Notes: generated by a model not told the origin, from the sequence alone. DNA of 64,000 nucleotides from Casuarius casuarius (GCA_003342895.1 PTFA01000112.1:1620874-1684873), one strand, 5' to 3'; counted from the first letter of the stretch, positions 1-13,039 are shown. A program made the numbers and translations.

Positions 1-2050
1 TATCAGATTTCTGTATGGAAATTCCATCCAGAGAGAGTACTGCTCCCTGCTAGCCAAGCAAAATATCTTCGCAGTTAATACCATGTGCAGCTGCAAGGGA
101 TGAAGATCAAGACCAGAGAGAGGAGAAATGTCTATTCAAAAATAATTCTGGCATTAATAGAGGTAACAAAGGATCCTCCCTCTGTTCGTGGACTTGCTAG
201 GATCTATATCACTGAGACTAAGTATATGTTGCCATCTTAGACAAATTACTCCCCTGAAAGATGCTGCTGCTTTGGAAACTTCTCAGGGGATGTGGTTAAT
301 CTCTGGCTCTCACTTAGGGGTTGTTTATTTGTTCAGAACAGGACTCTGGCGAGCGTGAGCAAGCTTGTGCTTTAGGAAGAGCTGGGTATTGTTAGCAGGT
401 TCCCGCTTATTTCTTCAAAACATTTTATTCTTTATTTGGTAAGAAGGGCTGAAGAGAACAACTTCCTTTGCTCATTACGTATATTGTTCCATCTGTTGTG
501 ACACCTGAAATTAAATTTCAAAATGAACTGAAAAGTTACATTCTGCTGCTGCTTCTGTATTTCAAGGCATGCAGAAAAAATGCATTGCAGCTTCCTGCAG
601 CTAAATTCCTCTGAATCACGGAAGAAAGATGGGCTTTGTATTAGAAGATGTGCATTTTTACCACTGGTTCTGTTACCGATTCCCTTTATGACGTGGTATT
701 TATTTCTTTATCTTAGTTCTCTGATTTATAAAACGAGAATACCACTTTTAGAGGCCTAGCACAGCTGCATAAAAATAGTTAAAGCCAAATTTACTTTGAT
801 TTCTATTGCAGCTAATTATTTTTTAAAATATGGGACTTTCCACCTTCTTGAAAGAATTGAAGGCTGTGAAGCTAACTGGCCCTGACTGGTGCTAAAGCTC
901 TGTGTATGCACCAGAACCCAAACATAATTAGCTCCTGAGCGTACTGCAAAATCAAATAGTCTTCTGACCATGCTGTGAAATGGCAGTGTTGTATCATGTT
1001 TGTTGTACTTGGGTCTTATTTAATAATAATGCAATCAATGGACAAACAAAATGTTACTGTTTGTTTCCTGGAAAGGAAGCACAGGAAATAATTGCTAATG
1101 ATCTCATTAGTCATGTTAAGTTACAGTTCTTCAGATATGGCCTTAAAAAAAATCTTTAGAGACAGTATATGGCTGTTCTTTTTAGCCCTTATCTATGGAA
1201 AAGGGAAAATCCTATACACCTAATGCAAATTCTGGAACAAATTTTCAAACCATAGTTTTTCGATCAATAAGGATAATGAAAAAAGGCAGTAAAACAGCAC
1301 AGTATGGATCTGGGAAAAATGTCAAGTGCTTTCTTTACATTTGCAGTGCATAATTAATACTGTGCAGAACTTCCTCTGCAGCTGCAATATACTGTGACAT
1401 CTCTGAAGGGGTAATCATGGGAATTGAGGTTTTTATTAAGTCTTTTTAAGAAGTATTGTAATGAAACAAGAAAATTTAGAGGTTGAAGCATTTCAACATG
1501 AATTAAACATCACCCTTAACTCTGATGTAAAATAAAAACGTTTGCTCTTTCTGTTGATTTCAGCTGCACAGAAGGTGAAGACTGAACTTACCCCCCTCTT
1601 ATTGTTATTTGGTATAGGTGCTGATGCAACAAATACTTCTACCTGCATGTACAACGTGCTTATTAAGCTTTGGGATCAATTCATATTGCTTCCAGGGGAC
1701 ACCTTATACTAGAGGACGGAGGAAACTGTCCTACCAGTTCCTTAGAGCAGAATGTATCGCTGAATGCTCCACAACTTCACAATCTTAAAGCACCCTCACA
1801 GTGACTTCATGCTTTCCAATAAGCAATTTATTGTTTAATCCTCCTGAATATAATGACTCCCATATCCACTTGTCTATTTCAGACCTATGCTAATAAGGGG
1901 AATTATAGTCGGTGACCTCCTGATCAGGAGATAATGCAACATGGACCATGATTAGAGTTTGTGTTATACGGATACAAGCAATTACCAGCACTAACAATAT
2001 TCACTATTCCATAGCATTTGTGCATGAGTGTATGTTATGCCCATAGAACC
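1..2050. other. AT-rich non-coding DNA, no gene seen
   Basis: No open frame of note and no recognisable repeat was seen here on either strand. The sequence is unique-looking, with short A and T runs. A minus-strand donor-like GTAAGT (complement of 1586-1591) lies after a short C-run but has no convincing partner acceptor. I read this as intergenic or intronic DNA. Confidence 0.5.
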
Positions 2051-2113
2051 TTTTTCTTTGGTTGATTCTTTTCCAGTTGTATAATTTGCTATTAAAATCA
2101 GGTTTTCTTTCAG

Positions 2114-2137
2114 ATATGAACAAAGTTGTGCTCTCAG
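2114..2137 (+). other. Possible 24-nt microexon (splice-signal pair)
   Basis: A pyrimidine-rich tract ending in CAG (about 2099-2113) is followed after 24 nt by CAG|GTATGT, a good donor, at 2138. The enclosed 24 nt is a multiple of three. Two of its three frames are open and one has a TGA. Microexons of this size are known in vertebrate neuronal genes, but no host gene is recognised here and the encoded residues match no family I know. A chance pairing of splice-like motifs is the more likely explanation. Confidence 0.12.
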
Positions 2138-2639
2138 GTATGTGGGATCAGCTGAGAGGCACCTCAAGCTTCACATGCTCCAGGAAGGGTGAAATAGTAG
2201 TAGATCAAGTGGAGCTGAAATTCCATTTTTCAAAGAACACCAGAAGGAGACTGCTAAAAGGCAACAGATATCCCACGAGATCTAAGCGGTCAGTAGACAC
2301 AGTCACAAAGACCAGTTCTGCAGCCTGCATGAGAGATCAATTCATCAAGAAAATGTGCTGCATTTCTAGGCCTAGACCTTCCTGCTGGGGCACTTAGGAC
2401 AGTGTGCCTTTAAGACTGTAAAATCCTGAAGCTCATCAAAAGGAGGAAAGGCAAAGGCACCTACAGAGTCTGTAAAGGACAACAGGAGGAAGCAGCCAGT
2501 TAGCATATTGGTGTAGTGATCTAAATTACAGCTAAGCCTGCAGAGGCCACAAAGGATGCCATATCGTAAGTCACTAATGACTTATGGGGATAGGAAGAAG
2601 ATAGTCTAGTAAAAATCCTCAGAGGCAATAGCCAGGGCA

Positions 2640-2960
2640 TACTGAGATGGCAGGAAATATAGAAGACAAATGGCATCCACACCTTGCTTCGCTGGCTTGC
2701 TTCTCCGCAGAAGAAACTCCCCTTGCCCTTCCTCGCTCTCTCCTCAACACTTCTAAATGCCCTACAATTTTTGAACTCTCTGGGAGTCCCGTGTTACACA
2801 GTTCCCTCCACCACCTCCAAGGCAGATGGTATTCTCCTTGCACAGCCATCAAAACCATTCCTGCAGGGAAATGCTACCGAGGGACCGCCAGCGCTTTCCT
2901 GCCTGCCTTTCTTGGAGCTAGCAACTGGCTCTGCAGCAGGAATATATTCTTTTGATTAAG
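2640..2960 (+). other. GC-richer patch with overlapping open frames
   Basis: Base composition rises and open frames of 79-102 codons overlap on both strands, including 2647-2955 and 2684-2959 on plus and 2619-2858 on minus. None has a recognisable domain, signal peptide or splice context. Open frames on both strands at once are what a locally GC-richer, stop-poor patch produces. I do not call a gene. An exon or an old repeat remains possible. Confidence 0.2.
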
Positions 2961-3148
2961 AAAAAAACCCCGGTATTGAGCCGACCAGGTTTTGATTTGT
3001 CTCTCTGGTGTATCATTAGAGCTGGAGATAGGCACCTATTTCAAAGAGGCACAGAAACAATTGTGTTTGCTATGCAAGTCCCCAAACCATCTATTGCTAT
3101 AATTTTCTTTGCCACACATCACCTTCTACTGTAATGAGACCCTGAGTT

Positions 3149-3178
3149 GGGGGGGGGGAAGGGGGGGAGAGGAAATAT
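3149..3178 (+). repeat. G-run pair, possible G-quadruplex
   Basis: A run of ten G (3149-3158) is followed by AA and a run of seven G (3161-3167). Together they can supply four or more G-tracts with very short loops, so the plus strand could form a G-quadruplex. Long G runs are common in avian non-coding DNA and are prone to sequencing error. Confidence 0.6.
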
Positions 3179-3582
3179 CAATAAGGGTCATTTAAACCCT
3201 GCTATGTCCAGGTGAAACACCAGATTACATCGGCAGCAGGTTTCATACAAATTAAACAATAAAATGCTACCTTTTGAATGCAATCTGTGGTCAACAGATT
3301 AATGGTCATTGTTCTGCTTACATTTAATTCTACTAAATCACTCATTTTTATGTGTGACCCTCAGAATATATATTTTATCTAAAACACAGTAACAGTGGTT
3401 GTGCATACAGGTAGGACTCTGCAATCAGTAGCAGTGAATCATTCAGAACCCGAAAAGAGGGAATTATGGTCTAAAGTACAAAATAAAACCTACATAATTG
3501 TAAGGATTACTTTCTTCTTGGCAAGTCCCCTGCATTTGTCAGTAGATCCGCTTGAATTTCCTGAGTTCTACATCTTCAATCC

Positions 3583-3602
3583 AAAAAAAAAAAAAAAAAA
3601 AA
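3583..3602 (+). repeat. Poly-A tract (20 A)
   Basis: An uninterrupted run of twenty A. No retrotransposon body is visible upstream, so this is better read as a mononucleotide microsatellite than as the tail of a processed copy. The lysine or phenylalanine runs in open frames across it are artefacts of the tract. Confidence 0.85.
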
Positions 3603-6600
3603 GCACAACTCTCCAGCGGATGGGTCCCTTCACAGTATGATACATCTATTGCCAAATCACTAAATGCAACCATCCTATTCATGCAAGCACTTCTACATGC
3701 ACAAACCTCTATCATCCAGTAAGTTGTAACGTTGAGGCACCAGGACAACATGAATAAATTTCAATTACACTTTGAGGGTGCATTTAGTGACAATACAAGC
3801 ACGCTACTGACAAAGTACTGGCATAATATCCCAGTGTCCCCCAAGTAGGATCTAGCACTTCCGATGGTGAAGGCTGCAGAGAACTGTCTTGTGTGGTACC
3901 AAGAAAAGGGAAGGAAGGAATAGACCATGAGTGGGTTCCAGCAATAATAAAGTTTGGACCAAATATTTTTTAAAAGGACATTACCAGGAAATCCTGATCA
4001 AAAGCTCCAAATTTGACCTTCTTGCAAATATTTTCTTAAGACCCTTGTCAACATTTGCCATTGGGAAATTATTAAAAGACAATTCTAAACAACACAGAGC
4101 CAAATACGAAGCCCCTACATTCCCTCTGCACTCACATCAGTGCTGTCTTCTATCGGGCAACCTCTGCCCATGCTCAAGTCATCTACAAGCCACAGACTCA
4201 TAACTATGAACCTAGACTAAAGGTTTATCAACTGCACTCAGGAAGCTGCATGAGCGAGGCTCAGTGCCATATGGACCATGGCTGCAAAGATTCTCGCTAG
4301 CAACTGGTGAGATCTGGCCAGCTCTACCTAAAGAGCACCATATAGATTGCCTTAAGAAGTCTGTGTAGCAAGAAGTATGCTGCTAATGTCATAGATTATG
4401 ACCATGCACAAAACAAGCTACAAATAAAAGCCATGATAATTTTGAGTCCCATGTTTGTTCTGGTAGAACATCAGTGTATTACTAATGTCAAGCTCCACTG
4501 GAAATGCAGGAAAGTCACAAGCCCTTCTGACAAGCAGGATAACGCAGAGCCTTGACCCTGCAAAGAGGTTATGAACGTGCACGTTTCAGAGGACTCTTCA
4601 AAGGAAATAACAGGTCTGCGCACGGAAATCCCTTCATAAAAATTATGTCCAAAATCATACAGAGGAAAAGTTTGAGAATTAAAAATATTAGGAAGCAAAA
4701 TCATTTAATCTAATGATAACGAGCTTATACTTATAAGATGCTTTCATTTCAGTAGATCCAAACACAAATAACTTGTGGTCTACCAAACAGAAGAAGGAAG
4801 GCAGTGTCTCGTTAAACCTTGTTAAAGTGATCACAGCAAGCTAATACTTCGGGCAGCATTACCTGCTTATTGATCTGCAGATGAAGGAAAGCTGGAGCTT
4901 TCCACCAGTAAGACCACCTTTCACCCTATGCAAAACTGTTACTGAGGGTATCCGAAGACAACTGAATAAAAGATTTGCTGCTCCTGCAAAAGAACCAGGG
5001 TTTACTAGCAGAGTAGCTGTGTGAGGATTACTTACAGAATTCATGCCAGTCTGCCAGGTCAATACTGTAAGTTTAAAACCAACCTGGGATTTTTTATGCA
5101 TTTCTGTATAAAATATATAGAGAGAGGGGATCAGGTACTGGAAAGATTACAATACTCTTTTTATTAAGGGCCTGACTTTATTTCTGTGACTAGACTAACT
5201 GAGGCAGGTTATTTATCTACTCTCTAATTAAACTATCCCAACTATTAAAAAAAAATAATGAGTATAGGCACAATTTTTAGAATTCAAATGAGTATAAAAA
5301 CTGAGTGAAATGATTCTTGTCTCCCTGCAGGAATAAGAGCCAGAAATTTACCATGTACTAAAAAGAATTAACTTCTCTTTCTGTGAAATAGCTTCTTCCA
5401 TTTGGGAGTGAAGGACAAGGTGTTAAAACAAGCCTCACCAACCACACAGCAATTCATTTGAAATGCGAGCTACCTTACACTTAATGATCATACAGCAGGA
5501 TTTCCAAGAAAAAAGATATCAAACCTAATGTCAGAAACAAATCCCAACATAGATAATTATATAGCAACTATGCCATATACTCAGCTCAACAGTATTTAAC
5601 ATCTACACATACATTTACGTATAATATAGACATTACATATTTCTCATATTCATAAACACTCCAGTGAGACCATCCTAAATGATAACACTTTTTACTGAAT
5701 AATCTGACAATCAGGTATTTACAAGAAACCAAGATTAGGATATAAACCTTTAAAAATTTTGCACAATTGCAGAATTACTGATTTCAAATCAAATGCCACA
5801 AAAAAACATGGTTAGGTGACTATTTACCTGAAAAACGTTTTCAAGATTACGATTTACCATCTGTTTCTTGGGTCACTAGGGTTTGCCTTCATTTGTTGAT
5901 TTCCCAGGTTGCATGCAGAAGTATTTCTTAGCTCCTTTCTAAAATGGATTACTGCTCGCCTTAAGAGCTGCCCACCAATGAGAGTGTCCTAATAGGTTAC
6001 ATGTATGTACCTGCACACAGAATTGGTGGGAGTTCCCTAAAAATGAACTTACAACTTCAGTGACCGAAAAAGAGGGCACTGAAGCTATAAATCATACATC
6101 TAGCTCAACTCTGCAGGCACAGATACCAAGCCACCAGGTCTGTACCACTCCAGAGATTACCAAAAGCACCCAGGCCTTGTATAAATAAAGACTGTATAAG
6201 AGGAAAGGGTTTCCATGACCAAGATATTTCCTTGAAATAGAGATTTTCCTTCACAACAGTGAATGCATTGATTACGCAAAAAATCTAACACCAGTTTGGG
6301 TAACAAACCTGTTTTTAAGTCAAGGTTTAAAGGAGTTTGCAGGATCAATCTCCAGTACTTTTATTCTCTTATAATCTCTTCAGTATAGTTTCTTCCTAAT
6401 CTTAGAATACCTAATATTATCCGACAGCATCGCAGTGTCTGTAGATGGATCTTTCTCTTAAAGTTATGAGCTCCGGAATAAATTATTCTGTAACAGAATT
6501 AGCTATTGCAGCCTAAATAGGACACTAATTTTAACTGAATAAAACCTGTGTAAAGAATAAATTTACACTGTCCCAGGTGGCTCAGAAGCACTGTATCCCA

Positions 6601-7739
6601 GACACTCAGGTCCAGCAAGTACCACTAAATCTTCCACTGCTACTGAAGCATTTGTCAAACATTCACATTAGAGAAGAGACCAGATGTACAACAATAATAA
6701 AATGCCTAAACATACCAATTGGCACGTTCTGGAATTTACTAACAGACCCAAAACAGAGCTGCTACCTATTTTCCACTGAAAGTCAATGAGTATTAGACTC
6801 CTGACTTACTTCAGTGGCTTGAAAAATCCTGCTGGATACCTATCTATATCTCTAGATCTCTAAACATCTTTTCAAATCCAGCTCATCCCTTTATATCCTG
6901 CCTTTCCAGCAGTGGTGTTACTTTGTAGGGTCCTTCCCCTCCACCCCTGCTTACAGCTGCCCGACAGAAAGCCATCAGCATCCCATATCCACATTCCTGC
7001 CCTCGCCATAATAGGTTTCTGCTAACGTTTCCATTTCTGCTGAGGCACTTCACCGTGACCCATAAACGTACACGCACCAGGTAGCCTCACAGCATAAGCA
7101 GCCTGCATCAGCTGTGTCACAGGGATCGTGTGAACAGAAATCTGGGCTCGAGAGGACTTGGGATGCCAAAAAAAAGTGACTACTGGCAAATCCTATATTT
7201 TCAGGGGGCAGTAATGTTGCCTGATCCTAGTAAAGACAGTCTCACAATCAGGATCACACCTGCAGGGAACTAAGAACTCAACAAATGCTGTGGGCAAGTT
7301 CAAGAATAAGCAGCAGCCTTTCCAAATTAGAAGACAGGCTAAATCTTGTTTAAAAGGGCTCTTTACACGTTAAAAACCTGTGCCTAATATCTGCAATACA
7401 TTTTTCACAGTAGTTCCTTTACAAGTGCATCTGTTTTAGATGTAGTACACAGGCAAGAACAGATCATTTCCAAGAACAGAGATCGAGCACATGGTCCCCA
7501 CAGCTATCGCATCCACCACTACCCCGTACTGGAGTACCAGGCACTGAAGACCAGAAGTCCACACTCAACCACAAGCTAAACAAGAAGAATACAGAGCTCT
7601 CCAAAACATACCCTGTTTCAGAAAACCTCTCTGCTGTATTTCACTTCTCATTTGATGCTTAATTTATACAAAAATGGTATGTTCATGCTTCCATGTACCA
7701 ACAGGGGGGGGGACACTTCAACAGAATCAACACCCAAAT
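3603..7739. other. AT-rich non-coding DNA
   Basis: No gene or mobile element was recognised over about 4 kb. Short open frames (for example 4471-4704 minus, 4859-5101 minus, 6883-7077 minus) resemble nothing known. A minus-strand motif at 5823-5840 reads as a T-rich tract ending in CAG|GTAAAT, a weak joined acceptor/donor. The stretch near 6900-7130 is somewhat richer in G+C. Confidence 0.45.
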
Positions 7740-7805
7740 ATTACAGGCCTTATAGCAGCCTTATTTAACAACGTTATAGGCCTTATAATAGCCTTATTTA
7801 ACAAT
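7740..7805 (+). repeat. 33-bp tandem duplication (two units)
   Basis: Units at 7740-7772 and 7773-7805 align over their full 33 bp without gaps. They differ at five positions, and all five are transitions (A/G or C/T). The core shared by both is the AGGCCTTATA...AGCCTTATTTAACAA pattern. The divergence means the duplication is not recent. Confidence 0.85.
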
Positions 7806-8680
7806 TACAGTCAGGAATTGATTTAAAACCCTTACCAGAGCCACAAGCTCAGTAGCTATAGCAACATGCTTAACTTCTCAGAAGAAAAATTTTCTTCTTT
7901 TGGTTCAAATAAGATAACCTGCCCTAAAATAGATGCAAAATAGCTGTCATTGCAGATGTGCAGTTTCAGAGACAGAATACAGCCATAAAAATCAAATTCT
8001 TTCGAATGCACAATACTCCCTTTTACAGAAGTCAAAAAGCTACCCTACAGGCAGTGGGTGAGAACTGAATTTAATTCCTTTACTCTCAGTGTTTTAAAAG
8101 CTAAATCGTTTATCTCAAAGCTTAATTGTGCCTTTTAACAAATTAGGCTTCACTGGAAATCATTATCTGTTTTCCCCCTTTCTTGTTACAATTCAAAGGA
8201 AGCATCTGTTAAAGAGCAAATATGAACCATTTCCCCCTCATTACTCAAAGAGTAAAAAGTCATCCCAAGTTCACATTACTTCAGAAGGTAGTTTCTGTTC
8301 ATCTGAACAATTTGGTGTGTGTTCATTCCTTTGCGCCCAGTTTTGCAGGCCAGTTTCCAGAAGCGTTCTGACTTAATTTGTTTTGTACCCATTAACTGTG
8401 ACCATGCTAAAGAAACTGCATGTTTTTTAAGTCAGTCTTTCATGGCAGCACTGCTAAAAATATACTCTGCATTGTATTTGTTATAGTGAGCAATCATACA
8501 TGCCTCACATACAAATTACACCAAGAAAAACAAAACCTGACAGTTCCCAGAAGCTTTACCGGCCATGAACCTGATCTCTGTTCTGGAGTCCAGGAAAAGC
8601 AGCCTTCCTCCCGCAGCAGAGGGAGGCAGCTCACCTCTGCCCACCACTGAAGGCTGGCTCAGAGCAGCAGCTGAAGCTCC
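7806..8680. other. AT-rich DNA leading into the CpG-rich patch
   Basis: No gene was recognised. G+C rises from about 8560 onward. On the minus strand a good donor context, CAGAG|GTGAGC, sits at 8634-8635, immediately downstream (minus sense) of the CpG-rich patch. It could end a first exon transcribed leftward from that patch. Confidence 0.3.
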
Positions 8681-9060
8681 ACTCGAAGGCTACCAACGGG
8701 GACAGGGGACGCATCCTGAATCATTACACGGCTGACAGCTGGCCTGTCCAAGCGCACCGCTGGGCCTCCAGACTGCAAAAAGCCTGGCTTATCTCTGCCC
8801 AGCCTGGCCTGCAGCTCTTTTTACAACGCAGAGCGCCCCTCCTTCACAACTCACTAGGCAGAGCAGACGGGGAGACGGGCAGCCACCAGCACACCCCGCG
8901 AGGCCACCGCTGGAGCCCAGCTGCTCTGCGCGAGCTGCAGCAAAAGCAGCTCTGGCGCGTCCTCCCAAGGACCCCCCTCTCGCTCGCTCTTTCTTCGCCC
9001 TGGTTAGCAATATACTTTGCAGAATTCCCGGCTCGAAAGGCTTCCTCCAGGAGCTTTCCG
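8681..9060. promoter_or_regulatory. CpG-rich patch, possible small CpG island or promoter
   Basis: I count about 23 CpG dinucleotides in 380 bp, while most of the window has one or none per 100 bp. The densest part is 8880-9000, with CCGCG, GCGCG and CTCGCTCG motifs. Two minus-strand donor-like sites (GTGAGT at the complement of 8849-8854, GTGAGC at the complement of 8629-8634) lie at its low-coordinate side, so a leftward transcript with a non-coding first exon would fit. No TATA box is clear. Overlapping minus-strand open frames (8789-9067, 8844-9179) match no protein I know. A GC-rich repeat insertion or an unmethylated enhancer are alternatives. Confidence 0.35.
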
Positions 9061-10080
9061 GGAACAATGCTGTCTGGTTTTATTTGTTTGTTTGGAATTT
9101 TTTTTCCACCTCCTCCTGCTACAATTAGACTGCAAAAAGGAGATGGCACAGCCATTAATTTTGCGCTGCAAGGGACCAAGTCAAGCCAATTAACAAGAAA
9201 GTATTAGTACAGCAAGCCAGTGTTTAATTTGTGGCCTTATGCACAAAAGAAAAAGACTTACAAACAAAGTAACTAGCAACAGAAAATTCAGTGTCAAAAT
9301 AACTCAGAATTTCAGCTTAACAGAAGAAAACTCAAAAAAACAAAAACGATTTTAGGAGAACTAAAATAAAACAGAAGCATTCTATTTTTCTAATATCAAT
9401 CTTAACCAAATTTTTTTTTTTTAATTATGTATAGGCAGTGGCTTCTGGTGAAAGTTTCTCCACTTACTCAGCGTCTGTTTTGTTCATAGCCCAGTAGAGT
9501 ACAGATTCAGCTGACAGAACTTTCATCTGAGTTACAAGAATGATAAAACTTATCCATCTTTGTAAAAGGTTTTAGATCCTAAGGTTAAAAGTTAAGAAGA
9601 CAGCAAGTGAGCACAGGCTACACCAAATGCTTTACCTGTTCTGGTATGCACACGGATTCATTTTTTGTTTTGTTTTCAGAATGACACATTTTTCATTTTC
9701 GGAGACACAAAGTGAATGTTGATCTGAAAAAGAACTTTTTTTTTAATTTAAATCTGACTGTAGGGAAAAATGTCAAAGACCAGACATCACTTCAAGCTCA
9801 AAATAAAAACTCTCTAATTGGAAATAGATGGGCATTATTCTTTTTTCCTGAATCGCTTTTCTTTCAGCTTTAAAGTAGTACCAAAGTAACAGATTTACAA
9901 AAGGCAAGCGATATTTTACACTGGCATTATAGAAGTCCAGAACTAGCATATCATGTATGCTCTTTACAGTATAATGCACAGAAATTTAAATCTGAGTTTT
10001 CCATATCTTCAATAGAAGTGAAGTAGTTCACTCTACAAGTGTAACTTGTCAAGAGTTTACAAGATTAACAGTATTTAGTT

Positions 10081-10108
10081 AAAAAAAAAAAAACAAAAAC
10101 AAAAAAAA
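10081..10108 (+). repeat. A-rich low-complexity tract
   Basis: Thirteen A followed by short AC interruptions and another A-run. Confidence 0.8.
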
Positions 10109-10790
10109 CCCAACTTCTTACTCCTAAGCACTTCCTCACCCATATAAGCTTAGGCTTGCTCAGTCCTCTATGTTCACAGTACAATCCTATAATATGGAAT
10201 TGCAGAATAAAGCAGTGAAGTCTGACCCCATCGGAAACAAAGAAGAGAGAAGAGTCAAGCAAAGATGCGCACTAACAAGCACTGCAAGAGACCATTTCAC
10301 TGCGCTGGTAGGAGATTGCTTGGGCTTCATTACTCTCCAGTTTGGATGCCAGTGTGTAGCTTTCCTTTCAGTAAACCAGCGTACATCACTACACTACAGT
10401 ATATGGCCTCAGGGTATCGAAGAATAATCCCTGCTAGACGGAAGAGAAGGGAGATATGCTTCAGTCACCGCTGCAGTCTAGCACACATGCATACTTCATA
10501 ACACGTCCAAGAGCTCCGCTAGCCTGTTTCAGGTATGATGAAATGTTTTCATTTGGTTCAGCCAATCTAAAGAATTGCTTACTTGAAGTTTATCATTCTT
10601 AGAGTCATTTGGACAGCTCATGAGAGCATTTTATAATGTTAGACAGAAGCACCAGGAAAGGGACACTTAAATTTATCTATAGATATCTACCTCAGCAAGG
10701 AAAAAAACCTATCTCTAACTACTTACAACTTCCAGTTTCCCCACCCAAAGTATTCTAATCAAACTATTCCACTTAGGTCAGCTGACTGAT

Positions 10791-10808
10791 AAAAAAAAAA
10801 AAAAAAAA
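10791..10808 (+). repeat. Poly-A tract (18 A)
   Basis: An uninterrupted A run. No retroelement body is seen beside it. Confidence 0.85.
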
Positions 10809-13039
10809 TTTAACAGCACAAATTTGCAGCATTGCTTCAGTAAGAAATTGGTAGTTAATGTTAACCATAAACTAGGCAGGGACCTTTCTGAAATCACAAT
10901 TAATTTCTAATTACAGGATTAATTTATCTGGACAGAAGGTTCCAATAAAGTTCTCATTGTTGGTATCACAGTTACAAAACCTTCAGAAGCCTTTTAAGTC
11001 CCTGGTCTTAACATACAAGCAAACCTTCCCATTGCCGAATTCCACTGGGAACAAGTCAGTTTGGATTTAATGTTGAGTAACTGTCAGCAAAGGTTCAGAA
11101 AACCCACTGTTTATACTGAACTTCCGGGGATGCATTTATTGCCATAATTTGCCAACTAGCATCAGTCATGAACACGGTCTCTTTTCCGATAGAAATCCAG
11201 TACTATCAAAATAGGCCATTTTTGGCTTGGTTCTGTTACCTCTAAGAGAGGAATATATTGGAATTCACATGGAATTGCTTGGCCCATGATATGCATGATA
11301 GAAATAGGAGCATATGCACTTTGAACCACATAAACAGTGGGTATGTTTCCAGGAGCATCAGTGTATTTGTGTTGACTGAACATACACTGCTCCTATCAGG
11401 GCACATGCAGTAAGTCCAGTGTGCTCTGACAAAGGCAAATGGTATCCGGCAAGAACAAGAAGCACACGGATAAGAGCAGTAGACATAGTTAGGATTTTTA
11501 AGTGCCAGAAAGTCCGAAATCCTCAAATTCTCAGACATGCACCATGTCTCAGAAAACAATACCCTTAAATTTGGGCAAGTCACAAATTTATAATGTAGTT
11601 TTCACATGTTTAAAATTACTCTCCTCAGGAATGCCCTGGAGATACCATACCCTCCAGAGAAGAGCAGCTTTTACTGTTAGACAAGATTAAAGGCACAGAG
11701 TTGGAGTTTAAGATAATATTCCATTTCAGGGGCAGAATTCCAGACTTCTGAATGCAGAACAGAGTGAGGAGAGCTGACTCTTCCAGTGATTGCTTTTGCC
11801 ATTTTACCAACAAATCAGTTTTACAGTTCAGGGAGACCCATTTGTGTCTTAATAAGACCACCACCACAGCTTTGCTACTGAAATAACCTTTCATTCCTGA
11901 CTGCAAAGGCATTGCATAGACTTTAAAGAGAAGACTACCACGAATAGTTTTGCCTTTATAGGCAAGCCACAGATAGCACTAGTCAAAAGTAACTGTTACT
12001 ACCTTCATTTTTAAATTGGAGAAGGAAAATAAAGTCAGAAAGAAAACAACTAATAATGAGATATTGCATCTTCTAAATGAAGATGTACAGAAATTCTTTA
12101 AGGAAGACTTGCAATGATTTTAATTAGATAATTGATGAAAGAGAATAATGCTGATAACCACAGTATTTTAAGCATTTTCAAGCAATATAAGAAACACTAT
12201 CCTATTTTCATAAGTGTGTTGAGACTGATGCATAAGCAAGGAAATAAAAGTCATTTTATTATCAAGGTTAATGTACTTTTTCTGCTGTATGCAACAGTAA
12301 TTTTGAGATCAAAAGATAAAAAGGCAGGCAATGATAAAAATATGTATTTAGGGGGAGGGGGTTGGAGGTGGTACATGCTATCCAAGACTTTATATAAGTA
12401 GTGTCATATGGCTCCTTAGCTGTTGCAAAACTGAAACCCTGTAATCAAATCTGCTTTTGGACAATTTCAAACATTAGCTTTCTATCAAAAATTTCTTGAC
12501 TACACATCAAGTACCGATTTAATTTCTTCAGCAGTAAGTGAATGCAGAAAGTAACTTTATTTCCCACTCAGAATCTAAATTGTAACTTCAGCAATTTTTG
12601 AATCTCCCTTCTCTTTAGGGGAAGCATTAGAATTCAGCGACCTGTTTGCAAAATGGAGGGGATGAGAATGGGAATTGGATACACAAGAATTTGTTCAGTT
12701 CTATCATTAATCAGATGAAACATCACAGATGTCCTGCAGGGGTGGGTAAACTGACAGAAACTGAAGGAACTAGTTGACCTAGGTACTTCATCAGCAATGA
12801 ATTATAATAAAGTCAGTAGCTGCAACCTCTGATGAGATTAGTTAGCAGACCAAATGATTAAAACAAAAATGAAGCCCTAACCCTACTTTTATTACTGTTA
12901 ACAGAGGGCATCTCCCAAGAACTTCTCTTAAATTTTGTCAATTCAAACGTATTCTTCACATTATTCCATGCTGCAGTTTCCCTGATTCTAAAACAATCCA
13001 GACAAGGGAATAAGTTGTCAGAGCCATGTGTACAAAAAT

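Larger units (their letters stand above)
9061..13015. other. AT-rich non-coding DNA with A-tracts
   Basis: About 4 kb without a recognisable gene. It contains a T-run near 9411, an A-rich stretch at 10081-10108, eighteen A at 10791-10808 and a GGGGGAGGGGG motif at 12351-12361. A joined acceptor/donor-like motif (CTGTTTCAG|GTATGA) occurs at 10524-10538 on plus. The longest open frames (11242-11583 minus, 11625-11912 minus) resemble no family. Confidence 0.45.

Noticed and set aside
2062..2397. 111-codon plus-strand open frame with a Lys/Arg-rich middle
   Set aside because: No recognisable domain. It overlaps the splice-like motif at 2114-2137, but nothing else supports coding.
3583..3602. Poly-A as the tail of a processed pseudogene
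   Set aside because: No coding remnant upstream and no flanking target duplication seen.
3395..3751. Open frames containing poly-Lys or poly-Phe
   Set aside because: The homopolymers come from the 20-A tract at 3583-3602.
8789..9179. Ala/Arg/Gly-rich minus-strand open frames in the CpG-rich patch
   Set aside because: Composition follows CpG content and no motif was recognised; noted only as a possible first-exon region.
11242..11583. 113-codon minus-strand open frame rich in Cys and Phe
   Set aside because: It matches no known family and overlaps other random frames; the composition is what a reversed A/G-rich sequence gives.
12737..12753. CAGGGGTGGGTAAACTG, similar to terminal repeats of some hAT (Charlie-type) transposons
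   Set aside because: No matching inverted copy or 8-bp target duplication was found within a few kb.
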